Positions 25,671 through 32,424 of a DNA stretch of 64,000 nt are shown piece after piece; within the stretch, counting starts at the first letter, position 1, and every line of letters starts with the position of its first letter. Position numbers and translations under genes: made by a program. Under the pieces are notes generated by a model. That model saw nothing but the letters and a program-made list of their open reading frames with translations. It did not search any database and was not told the DNA's origin. The stretch lies in contig NZ_VUNR01000013.1 of the NCBI RefSeq assembly GCF_009695585.1, forward strand, positions 1-64,000. The letters run 5' to 3'. The DNA comes from Anaerovibrio slackiae (GTDB taxonomy: Bacteria; Bacillota; Negativicutes; Selenomonadales; Selenomonadaceae).

Positions 25671-25916
25671 ATGCCAGTGCATGAGAATATACGAATGATT
25701 AGAGAGGCTAAAGGCGTATCAAAAACTTTTGTAGCCAAAGGCCTTGGGATGAGTTTACAAGGTTATCGCTACATTGAGGATGGTAGCGTTAAGTTAGATG
25801 TGGAGCGAATGAAGGTTATTGCTCGTCTGCTCGGTGAGGATAGTGCAGTTTTTTTGAACGATAAACTAACGAAATCCGTTATAGATAAAATGAACACCGC
25901 AGTATTTGGAGCATAA
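25671..25916 (+). CDS. Cro-like XRE regulator
   Basis: An 81-residue helix-turn-helix protein (SKTFVAKGLGMSLQGYRYIEDG) divergent from the repressor and first gene of the rightward early operon, the standard Cro position. ATG 25671 has GGAGGTGATAAA just before it. Near its 3' end the gene carries a perfect operator-like site (AACGAAATCCGTT, 25868-25880), so the repressor or Cro may also bind inside the gene. Confidence 0.8.
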   Translation: MPVHENIRMIREAKGVSKTFVAKGLGMSLQGYRYIEDGSVKLDVERMKVIARLLGEDSAVFLNDKLTKSVIDKMNTAVFGA

Positions 25917-25919
25917 TTG

Positions 25920-26300
25920 ATGGCAGGAAACAAAAAAACCGAACCAGCAGAAAAGCCAGTTCGGGATAATTGTCCTAGCGGACAATTTCAGAGAAAGGAT
26001 AGATTAACAATGGAAAAATTGAATTTTGAGTACAGTGAATTTATTAAGTTGGTAGCTCGTGTGAGGGGGAAAGAAATAGACCAGTATGAGATTAGCAAAC
26101 CTCATGCTGGTCGTGACGGGAGATTGAATTTGAAAGCTGCAGCACTTCAAATCGTTGATGTGTTGGCAGCAAACAACGTAAATTTCAATCAAATTGGTAT
26201 GGTTTTCGATGCTGCAAAATACTATGCAGGGGTGGTTACTCCGGTTGCTTCAACTTCACCAGAGTCTCAGCCGAATGAGAAACAGCCAGGGCTTCTTTGA
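25920..26300 (+). CDS. Hypothetical early phage protein
   Basis: A 126-residue hydrophilic protein without a family I recognise. The first 30 residues are charged and low in structure; an alternative start at 26010 (MEKLNFEYSEF), with AGAAAGGATAGATTAACA upstream, would give a 96-residue protein and may be the true one. A Pro/Ser-rich tail ends exactly one base before the first CRISPR repeat, so the mini-array transcript read on the other strand would run antisense into this gene. Confidence 0.5.
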   Translation: MAGNKKTEPAEKPVRDNCPSGQFQRKDRLTMEKLNFEYSEFIKLVARVRGKEIDQYEISKPHAGRDGRLNLKAAALQIVDVLAANNVNFNQIGMVFDAAKYYAGVVTPVASTSPESQPNEKQPGLL

Positions 26301-26472
26301 GTTTCCGTCCCCTTCCGGGGATTTTGGTTTTTAACGATGGTTTGAAAGTAAAGGATTCCGAATACCAGGAGGCAATGTTTCCGTCCCCTTCCGGGGGTTT
26401 AGGTTTTTAACTACGCTGCTGTACGCTACTGATACTAAGCGCATGACGGAGTTTCCGTCCCCATATGGGAAC
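26301..26472 (-). CRISPR. Mini-CRISPR array, two spacers, no cas genes
   Basis: Repeats of 35 bp at 26301-26335 and 26377-26411 (33/35 identical; internal palindrome CCCCTTCCGGGG) and a shortened third repeat at 26451-26472 that keeps GTTTCCGTCCCC and a compensated hairpin (TCCC-ATAT-GGGA). Spacers are 41 bp (26336-26376) and 39 bp (26412-26450). Minus-strand reading is favoured because repeats then end in ACGGAAAC, a usual crRNA 5' handle, and because a promoter abuts the short repeat. Spacer 1 matches 28183-28223 at 35/41; spacer 2 matches 32068-32106 at 34/39. The Cas type cannot be told; the handle resembles type III or I-B repeats. Confidence 0.85.
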
Positions 26473-26478
26473 AAGAAA

Positions 26479-26507
26479 ATTTTATCATTGATAGATAACA
26501 CTGTCAA
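26479..26507 (-). promoter_or_regulatory. Promoter of the mini-CRISPR array
   Basis: On the minus strand TTGACA (26507-26502), exactly 17 bp, TAAAAT (26484-26479). The expected start is G at about 26472, the first base of the shortened repeat, so the transcript would begin directly with the repeat hairpin and handle. There is no AT-rich leader. Confidence 0.75.
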
Positions 26508-26512
26508 TGATA
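26483..26512. promoter_or_regulatory. 9-bp inverted repeat over the array promoter
   Basis: TATCATTGA (26483-26491) and TCAATGATA (26504-26512) form a perfect inverted repeat with centres 21 bp apart, two helical turns. It covers the -10 edge and the -35 of the array promoter and lies 22 bp before the XRE gene at 26534, so it is a likely dimeric operator controlling both. Confidence 0.65.
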
Positions 26513-26533
26513 TTGAACACTCAAGGAGGAAAT

Positions 26534-26782
26534 ATGAAGTTCATGGATGTCTTGCGGCAAGCCCGCTACAGAAAGAAAATATCCCTTCGCCAGCTGGCAA
26601 AACTTTCGGGCATATCAGTGGGTTCCATCTCACTGTATGAGCTTGGAAAGATAGAGCCGACATTGAGGGCCGCAAACCAGCTGTGCAAGGTGCTGGGAAC
26701 CAGCATTACAGTCGGCGAAGGGACAGATTATACGCCGGTGAGAGAGTTTAAGAAGGGAGGCAGGAAAGATGCCAGTGCTTAA
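26534..26782 (+). CDS. Small XRE-family regulator
   Basis: An 82-residue helix-turn-helix protein (ISLRQLAKLSGISVGSISLYE with ELGKIEPTLRAANQLCKVLG). AAGGAGGAAAT just before ATG 26534 supports this start. A palindromic operator candidate lies immediately upstream and overlaps the divergent mini-CRISPR promoter, so this protein is a good candidate regulator of the array and of itself. The last bases overlap the next gene by 14 bp. Confidence 0.8.
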   Translation: MKFMDVLRQARYRKKISLRQLAKLSGISVGSISLYELGKIEPTLRAANQLCKVLGTSITVGEGTDYTPVREFKKGGRKDASA

Positions 26783-26954
26783 ACCAAAGAAGCTATATTA
26801 CGGGGCGGAGGATGTGGCAAGCATCCTCGACTACTCCAAGCAGCACGCCTATCGCGTGATTAAGAAACTGAACGCGGAGCTGGAGGCGGATGGCAAATTC
26901 ATAAGGCCGGGCAAAGTGCCAATCGTGTACTTTAAGCAGAGGTTTGGTTTCTAA
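26769..26954 (+). CDS. Excisionase-like small HTH protein
   Basis: A 61-residue protein with a winged-helix-like pattern (GAEDVASILDYSKQHAYRVIKKLN, then RPGKVPIVYFKQRFG), as in many small phage DNA-binding proteins. It may be an excisionase or a regulator; its place in the early operon rather than beside int makes the latter as likely. AAGGGAGGCAGGAAAG precedes the ATG. Confidence 0.65.
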   Translation: MPVLKPKKLYYGAEDVASILDYSKQHAYRVIKKLNAELEADGKFIRPGKVPIVYFKQRFGF

Positions 26955-26970
26955 GAAAGGAGAATGTCTT

Positions 26971-27309
26971 ATGACGAGGACACAGAGAGTACAGTTTGAG
27001 GCGGAGTTGAAAGCAGCCGCTAAGAGGCCGGCACTGGCACTTTACCTGCTTGACTATGATATGCCGGAGAAGAACCGGGAGAAAGTCCAGGCAATATATG
27101 AGGATAGCCGGGATGAGCTGATTAGCTTGGTTGGGGTAATGAACCCTTTCCATGCTGAGTGGCGTGAGGATTTCGGCGATGAGCTGGGTGAGAACTTTAC
27201 TGAAGACGATTTATATGAGGCTGTTGCTGATGGATACATCAGCGATGCCGTGGATGAGTGCAATTATGAGTGTGCAGAGGAGGCGTTAAGATGTCAGTTA
27301 AGCGCGTGA
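26971..27309 (+). CDS. Hypothetical early phage protein
   Basis: A 112-residue acidic, probably helical protein (MTRTQRVQFEAELKAAAKRP and onward) with Cys residues near the C-terminus. No family recognised. AGAAAGGAGAATGTCTT before ATG 26971 supports the start. It overlaps the LysM gene by 19 bp, so the genes are in one operon. Confidence 0.6.
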   Translation: MTRTQRVQFEAELKAAAKRPALALYLLDYDMPEKNREKVQAIYEDSRDELISLVGVMNPFHAEWREDFGDELGENFTEDDLYEAVADGYISDAVDECNYECAEEALRCQLSA

Positions 27310-27605
27310 GGCGGGTTCGCTGGGGCAGGGTGGCAGCCGCTATTATCGGCGGTGCATTGGCTGTAACCCTGCTGACTGGTTTCTATGACGGAGACCAAAA
27401 GCTGGTGCAGACGGTCTATACCGTCCGGGAGGGTGATACCCTCCGGGAAATCAGCGAGCGGTTCCTGCCGCTGAACACAGGAGGCCGCCGGTACATCCTA
27501 GAGTTCGAGGAGGGTATAGTACAGCTCAATCCGGAACTTTGGGAGAACCGTGGGGACATCAGGCCGGGACAGCAGATAAAGATTAACTATTGGGTAAAGG
27601 AGTGA
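27291..27605 (+). CDS. Membrane-anchored LysM protein
   Basis: A 104-residue protein: a basic N-terminus, one membrane segment (about residues 14-30) and a LysM-type domain (YTVREGDTLREISERFLP, then IVQLNPELWENRGDIRPGQQIKI). LysM binds peptidoglycan or chitin-like sugars. In the early operon, away from the lysis genes, it may act at the envelope, for example in superinfection exclusion; that is inference. GAGGAGG precedes ATG 27291. Confidence 0.75.
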   Translation: MSVKRVRRVRWGRVAAAIIGGALAVTLLTGFYDGDQKLVQTVYTVREGDTLREISERFLPLNTGGRRYILEFEEGIVQLNPELWENRGDIRPGQQIKINYWVKE

Positions 27606-27611
27606 GCAGCC

Positions 27612-27680
27612 ATGATTTCTGAGTATGGCTGGGGCTGGATCGGCATCATTATCATGATAGCCATAGGAGTTTTCCTGTGA
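27612..27680 (+). CDS. Tiny single-span membrane peptide
   Basis: A 22-residue frame, MISEYGWGWIGIIIMIAIGV plus two residues, which is almost entirely one membrane helix. AAGGAGTGAGCAGCC precedes the ATG. It follows the LysM gene by 6 bases. The length leaves doubt, but ribosome site and hydrophobic pattern argue for a real small protein. Confidence 0.4.
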   Translation: MISEYGWGWIGIIIMIAIGVFL

Positions 27681-27686
27681 TGGGCA

Positions 27687-27718
27687 TTTCAACTGTTTCC
27701 CAGATGGAAATAGTTGAA
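27687..27718. repeat. Inverted repeat, 14-bp arms
   Basis: TTTCAACTGTTTCC and GGAAATAGTTGAAA pair at 13 of 14 positions around a 4- to 5-base loop. It is not followed by a T run on the plus strand. It may be an RNA processing site or protein-binding site between the small membrane frame and small RNA C. Confidence 0.5.
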
Positions 27719-27720
27719 AT

Positions 27721-27792
27721 AAAAAAGAAGCCAGGCTCCTGCAAAAAACCTGGCTTCCGGCCCGTCATCAACGACGCGACAATATGAACAAC
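27721..27792 (-). ncRNA. Putative small RNA C, antisense to the ATPase leader
   Basis: On the minus strand a promoter TTGACT (27827-27822), 17 bp, TATCAT (27804-27799) is followed about 70 bases later by a strong terminator: GAAGCCAGG/CCTGGCTTC and six Us (27757-27721). The RNA would be antisense to the 5' leader of the SbcC-like gene at 27841. No open frame is seen inside. It has the same promoter-hairpin-terminator plan as units A and B. Confidence 0.5.
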
Positions 27793-27840
27793 ACCCTCAT
27801 GATACTGCATCAGAGGGAAAAAGTCAAGGAGGAAGGACTT

Positions 27841-29736
27841 ATGAAGATAAGGGAAATGAAGCTAAACAATTTCCGAGGCATTAAAGAGCTGACGGTAAAC
27901 TTTGATGGCAAGAACGCTGCCATCTTCGGCGCAAACGGCACCGGCAAGACTACTGTTGCAAATGCTTTCTGCTGGCTGCTTACCGGCAAGAGCGTCACCG
28001 GCGAGAAGAATTTCTCACCAAAGACTGTGGGCATGAAAAAGGCGGAACATTCCGCTGAGGCCGTGTTCGTGTCTGACGATGGTGCTAACACCATTTCCTT
28101 GAAGAAGGTATTCAAGGAAAAGTGGAAGAAGCCACGGGGGCAGGAGGCTGTCCTTGCTGGCCACGAAACAATCCTTTATGTGAATGACATAAAAGTCAAG
28201 GATTCCGAATACCAGGAGGCAATCGAGAGATTACTCCCTGGCATAGGCAACATCGAGGCACTGACTATTGCAGGGCACTTTACTGAGGGACTCAGCGTCA
28301 AGGAACGGCGCAGCATATTGTTCCAGCTGTTTAACGGCAGCATTGAGAACCTGATTGACCTGCCGGAGTTCATGGAGCTGAAAGTAAGCCTTGAAGGACG
28401 TTCCGTTGAGGACTTCCGGAAGTTCTCCGAGGCCGGCCGAAAGCAGGCTCAAGCATGGCTTGATGAAGCCCCGGCATCCATCTCCCTGCTGGAAAGTACC
28501 AAGGAAAATATCATTGAGGGTAATATCGAGGCAGTGCAGGAAGAATTGCACAGCAAGGAAGACCAGCTGCATAAGCTGATTGCAGCAGCTGGCAGCTCCG
28601 ACAAGGAAACCGAAAAAGCAAGGCTGAAAAGGGAGCTGGATGATGCTGAATACCAGTATTCGGTAAAGCAGCGGGAAATGGAAGAAGCCTGGAGCACACA
28701 GTTAAGGGCAGAAAAGCTGGCTCTGTCTGTCATATCTGATGAACAGGTTGAGAAAATCCGCAAGATAAAGTCGCTTGAAAAGCAGGTAGCGGAGCAGATG
28801 GAGGAGCAGGAGAAGCTCCGGAAAGCGTTCCGGGATGTGGCAGGCAAGAAATGGGACGAGGCACAGGCCGTTTGCCCGACCTGCCACCGGCCATTGCCTG
28901 CTGATGAAGCACAGCAGATGCGGGCAGAGTTCGAGGAAAACAGTGCATCCATCAAGGCAGACATAGTCAAGAAGGGAAAGCAGCTGACTGAAATCATCAA
29001 GCAGCTGGAGGCAGAAAAGGTCGAGGCTAAGAAAGAAGTCGAAGACCTGGAGAAAAGTATTGCATCCCAACACGAGGCTATACACAAGTTACGGGCAAAG
29101 GAGCCTAGCAAAATTCCATATAATCAGACCGTAGAATATGCGGCTAAATTCAAAGAGTACAAAGCAAAGCTGGCAAGCCTTGAGGGAGACGGCGAAAACT
29201 CACAGCCGGAGGATAACCGGGAGAAAATTGAGGCACTCAAGCAGGAGATAGAGAAACACCAGGATTATCTGGCTAAGCTCAAGGGCAACGCCAATATTGA
29301 ACTCAAGATTGCTGAAATCAAGAAGGAAAAGAAGGTCATGCTGAAAAGACTGGAAGGCTTCGAGAAAGCTGTATACATGGCAGATAATTTCATGGATAAG
29401 CGTGCCAAGATGGCTGAGGAGGAAATCAACAGCCATTTCTCCTACATCAAGTTCAAGCTGTTTGAGCAGCAGGTGAACGGCGGCATGAAGGAGGTATGCG
29501 AGCCTCTTATCCCTAATGCGGATGGGCAGATGGTTGACTACAAGTCAGCCAACACGGCAGCACAGATAAATGCCAACCTGGAAATCATGGAGGCCTTGGC
29601 AAAGGCTTATGGCGTATCGGTGCCAATCTTCATTGATGGTGCCGAGAGAGTTTCCAAAATCCGCAAGATGGATTGCCAGACAATTGCCTTGGTGGTATCC
29701 GCTAAGGATGATGTTTTAAGGGTAGTGCAGGAATAA
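27841..29736 (+). CDS. SbcC/RecF-like AAA ATPase
   Basis: A 631-residue SMC-like ATPase: Walker A in GANGTGKTTVANAF (about residue 30), long coiled coils with a CPTCHRPL zinc-hook-like motif in the middle, and a C-terminal catalytic half. Phages use such proteins with RecT-type annealing systems for recombination, as in the neighbouring genes. AAGGAGGAAGGACTT before ATG 27841 supports this start, not 27784. Positions 28183-28223 match spacer 1 of the mini-CRISPR array with six mismatches. The signature and Walker B motifs are weak, so activity is inferred. Confidence 0.85.
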   Translation: MKIREMKLNNFRGIKELTVNFDGKNAAIFGANGTGKTTVANAFCWLLTGKSVTGEKNFSPKTVGMKKAEHSAEAVFVSDDGANTISLKKVFKEKWKKPRGQEAVLAGHETILYVNDIKVKDSEYQEAIERLLPGIGNIEALTIAGHFTEGLSVKERRSILFQLFNGSIENLIDLPEFMELKVSLEGRSVEDFRKFSEAGRKQAQAWLDEAPASISLLESTKENIIEGNIEAVQEELHSKEDQLHKLIAAAGSSDKETEKARLKRELDDAEYQYSVKQREMEEAWSTQLRAEKLALSVISDEQVEKIRKIKSLEKQVAEQMEEQEKLRKAFRDVAGKKWDEAQAVCPTCHRPLPADEAQQMRAEFEENSASIKADIVKKGKQLTEIIKQLEAEKVEAKKEVEDLEKSIASQHEAIHKLRAKEPSKIPYNQTVEYAAKFKEYKAKLASLEGDGENSQPEDNREKIEALKQEIEKHQDYLAKLKGNANIELKIAEIKKEKKVMLKRLEGFEKAVYMADNFMDKRAKMAEEEINSHFSYIKFKLFEQQVNGGMKEVCEPLIPNADGQMVDYKSANTAAQINANLEIMEALAKAYGVSVPIFIDGAERVSKIRKMDCQTIALVVSAKDDVLRVVQE

Positions 29737-29751
29737 CAAGGAGGAATTTAT

Positions 29752-31690
29752 ATGTACCCAGCAAGCAACAAGAACAATGCCGTAGCACCGCAGCAGCCGC
29801 AGACGGCAACGCTGCGTGTAAACTTCGAGAAGGCCGTGAACAATGACCTGGTGAAAGCCAAGTTCCGGGAGGTACTTGGGAAAAATGCAGATGCCTTTGT
29901 AGGCAGCCTGCTTTCTCTGGTGAAGAATAATGAGCTGCTTTTGAAGGCGGCTCCCAATACAGTCATCGCCGCCGCCATGCAGGCCGCTACATTGAAGCTG
30001 CCGATTAACCAGAACCTGGGGCTTGCCTACATCGTGCCTTACTGGAACAGCAAGGCAAAGGAGAATCAGGCGCAGTTCCAGATGGGCTAAACCTATATTA
30101 TGGCCCGCATGTCAGGAATGATATGACAAATAAATCTTGTGAACCCTATTACTCAGGGGTGTCTCCGGAAGGAGGCTAACGTGGAAGCCCTCCCAAAAGA
30201 AAAGGGTAATCACGTGCTAAGACCAACGCCTTTATTATAAAATACGGAAAGGAGGTTGATAGAATGACAGGTATATACATGATAAAGAATATGATTAATG
30301 GAAAACGCTATATTGGAAAATCGAAGAATATCAAGAGAAGATGGTATGAGCATAAAAGTTCTTCATCAATGCAGTATTCGGATTTAAAACATGATATTAA
30401 GAAATTTGGAATAGATAAATTTAAGCTAGAAATTCTTGAGGAATGTCCTGAAGATAGGCTTGATGAACGTGAGAAATTTTATATATCAATGTTAAAACCG
30501 GAGTACAATATAGCACTTGGCGGACAAGGATCAACAGGTCATAAAGTTAGCCAAGAAACACGGAAATTACTAAGCCAAAAGGCTAAGAAACAGTGGGATG
30601 ATTTACCTGAGTACGAAAAGCAAATTAGGATAAAAAATAATCTCAAGCGGCCTGCATTAGGACATGCAGTTAGCCAGGCTACGAGAGAAAAACTCCGAAA
30701 AGCAAATCTTGGAAAAAAGCAATCTCAAGATACAATAGAAAAGCGCAGCAGGATTATGAAGACGTCTATGCTTGGAAACACAAATGGCAATAAGCAAGTT
30801 GTAAGGCTAGATGATGGTGCTATTTTTGATAGCATTAAGCAAGCTGCTAAAGAAACAGGAATACATCCTTCAGGTATTACAAGTGCAATAAAAGGCCGTC
30901 AGCGGACAGCAGGCGGTTACCAATGGGCGTTGGTAAAGTGTAGAGACTAACCGTGATGAATGTAGCGGTGTAGGGGAGAAGATGAGTTACTCCTCCAAGT
31001 GCAAGACACCCAGAACGGGTGATGATATAGTCCACTCCGATAAGATGGCAAATTATCGGTATAAAGGATAAAGGTTTTATTCAGCTGGCGGAGCGCACCG
31101 GCCAGTACAAGACAATCAATGCTTCCGTAGTCTATGAAGGGCAGATAGAGGACATTGACTTTATCACAGGCAACATCATAAGGGGCAAGAAAATCAGTGA
31201 TACCGTGGTCGGCTATGTGGCCTACATTGAGTTCCTGAATGGCTTCTCCAAGACCTTCTACATGAGCAAGGAGGAGGTTGAGGCACATGCCAGCAAATAC
31301 AGTCAGAGCTACAGGAAGGGCTATGGCGTCTGGAAGGATAACTTCGATGCTATGGCACTGAAGACCGTAACAAAACTGCTCATAAGCAAGTACGGCATTA
31401 TGAGCATAGAGATGGAATCCAGCAGTCTGGCAAGAGCATTGGCAGCTGACCAGGCCATTATGGAGAGCGAGGACGAGACGTATACATACGCTGATAATCC
31501 TCAGGACACAATCAGTGTAGAAGTACAGGAACCGCCACAGTATGCAAGGACAATAAATGTAAATGATATTCCGCCGGCAGAAGAACCGCCAGCGGCATCT
31601 ATACCGGCAGCAGAACCACCGGAAGAAGCTCCCCGGACTGCCCAGCAGGGGAACGAGGCTGAAAGCCAGCCAGAGGAATGTCCTTTTTAA
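29752..31690 (+). CDS. recT: RecT recombinase, split by a group I intron
   Basis: Two exons, 29752-30088 and 31068-31690, join into one 319-residue RecT single-strand annealing protein. The junction restores the family motif: QMG from exon 1, a Tyr codon split T/AT, then KGFIQLAERTGQYK. Unspliced mRNA meets a stop at 30090. RecT pairs single strands during phage recombination and partners here with the SbcC-like ATPase just upstream and with the MBL and HNH genes downstream. The last 90 residues are Pro/Glu-rich. The gene is intact only if the intron is removed. Confidence 0.88.
30089..31067 (+). mobile_element. Group I intron in recT
   Basis: A 979-base intervening sequence. Exon 1 ends in U and the intron ends in G (31067), as required for group I splicing. 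The P7 pairing is visible: AGACTA at the end of the endonuclease gene and TAGTCC within GATGATATAGTCCACTCC near 31021-31036. The endonuclease gene lies before P7, probably in a P6-type loop. Removal restores the RecT frame exactly. Confidence 0.85.
30264..30950 (+). CDS. GIY-YIG homing endonuclease in the intron
   Basis: A 228-residue endonuclease with GIYMIKNMINGKRYIGKSKN (the GIY and YIG motifs about residues 3-18), Arg in RRWYEH, then NUMOD-type DNA-binding repeats (TGHKVSQETRKLLSQKAKK; AVSQATREKLRKANLG) and a C-terminal NUMOD1-like helix-turn-helix. It would cut intronless recT alleles to spread the intron. It is AT-richer than its host genes, which fits separate ancestry. GGAAAGGAGGTTGATAGA precedes the ATG. 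Its stop codon overlaps the intron's P7 strand. Confidence 0.9.
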   Translation: MTGIYMIKNMINGKRYIGKSKNIKRRWYEHKSSSSMQYSDLKHDIKKFGIDKFKLEILEECPEDRLDEREKFYISMLKPEYNIALGGQGSTGHKVSQETRKLLSQKAKKQWDDLPEYEKQIRIKNNLKRPALGHAVSQATREKLRKANLGKKQSQDTIEKRSRIMKTSMLGNTNGNKQVVRLDDGAIFDSIKQAAKETGIHPSGITSAIKGRQRTAGGYQWALVKCRD

Positions 31691-31692
31691 TA

Positions 31693-32424
31693 ATGTTTGA
31701 TGTGAAGTGCATCGCATCCAGCAGTGCTGGTAACTGCTTCATCGTATCAGATGGCATAACCAGCCTGCTGCTGGATGCAGGCGTGAAAATGAAAGAGATA
31801 TTGGTTGCTTGTGACTTCAATATGGATAAGATAAGCGGGGCACTTATCACCCATGAGCACAACGACCATGCCCGTTCCGTGGAGGAACTGACCGGGCGAG
31901 GCATAAGGATTTACGGCAGTGCGGCGGTAGCGGCCAAGTTCAAAGAGGTGCGCTGCATAAGGCCTTTTGCCAGGTATGCCATAGATACCATAGATTTTTT
32001 CGCGGTGCCTATGGAGCATGATGCTACCTGCTATGCTTACTGCATCAGGAGTGTAAAGACAGGCGATACCCTGCTGTATGCCACTGATACAAAGCGTATG
32101 ACGGAGTATATAGATGGGCTTGGGCAGATGATTATTGAATCAAATTACAACGTGGAACTGCTGGAGAATAGCGTAAAACCTCGAAAGCTGGTTAGGCGCA
32201 TCGCAGATTGTCACATGAGCGTGGAAACGTTAGCTAAATACATTTCGCGCATGGACCAGGGCAAGCTGCAGGAGATTTACCTTTGCCATTTGTCTGACGA
32301 CCACAGTGACGTGGAAAAGATGGTGGAGAAGGTCAGGAAAGTTACTCAGGCAAAAATATTCGTCTGCAACAAGAATGGAGGTGTGACGGATGCCACAGGA
32401 ATTGGTACTGGGAAGGATAACTGA
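31693..32424 (+). CDS. Metallo-beta-lactamase-fold protein (YycJ-like)
   Basis: A 243-residue MBL-fold protein with the metal motif THEHNDHARS (about residue 54), a later Asp in YATDTKR and His in HLSDDHSD. Such phage MBL proteins sit next to RecT and are predicted DNA or RNA exonucleases. Two starts are possible: 31678, inside recT, and 31693; neither has an ideal ribosome site. Positions 32068-32106 match spacer 2 of the mini-CRISPR array at 34 of 39 bases, all differences at third codon positions. Confidence 0.85.
   Translation: MFDVKCIASSSAGNCFIVSDGITSLLLDAGVKMKEILVACDFNMDKISGALITHEHNDHARSVEELTGRGIRIYGSAAVAAKFKEVRCIRPFARYAIDTIDFFAVPMEHDATCYAYCIRSVKTGDTLLYATDTKRMTEYIDGLGQMIIESNYNVELLENSVKPRKLVRRIADCHMSVETLAKYISRMDQGKLQEIYLCHLSDDHSDVEKMVEKVRKVTQAKIFVCNKNGGVTDATGIGTGKDN

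Noticed and set aside
26301-26450. Spacers as recent duplications of the prophage's own genes
   Set aside because: Differences fall on third codon positions or are conservative, and both matches sit precisely between repeats, which fits capture from a related phage better than local copying.
27680-27787. 35-codon frame overlapping the tiny membrane gene stop
   Set aside because: It consists mostly of two inverted repeats and a minus-strand terminator, so RNA structure explains the sequence better than coding.
29752-30090. recT as a broken or frameshifted gene
   Set aside because: The frame and the conserved RecT motif are restored exactly by removing a group I intron with correct end bases.
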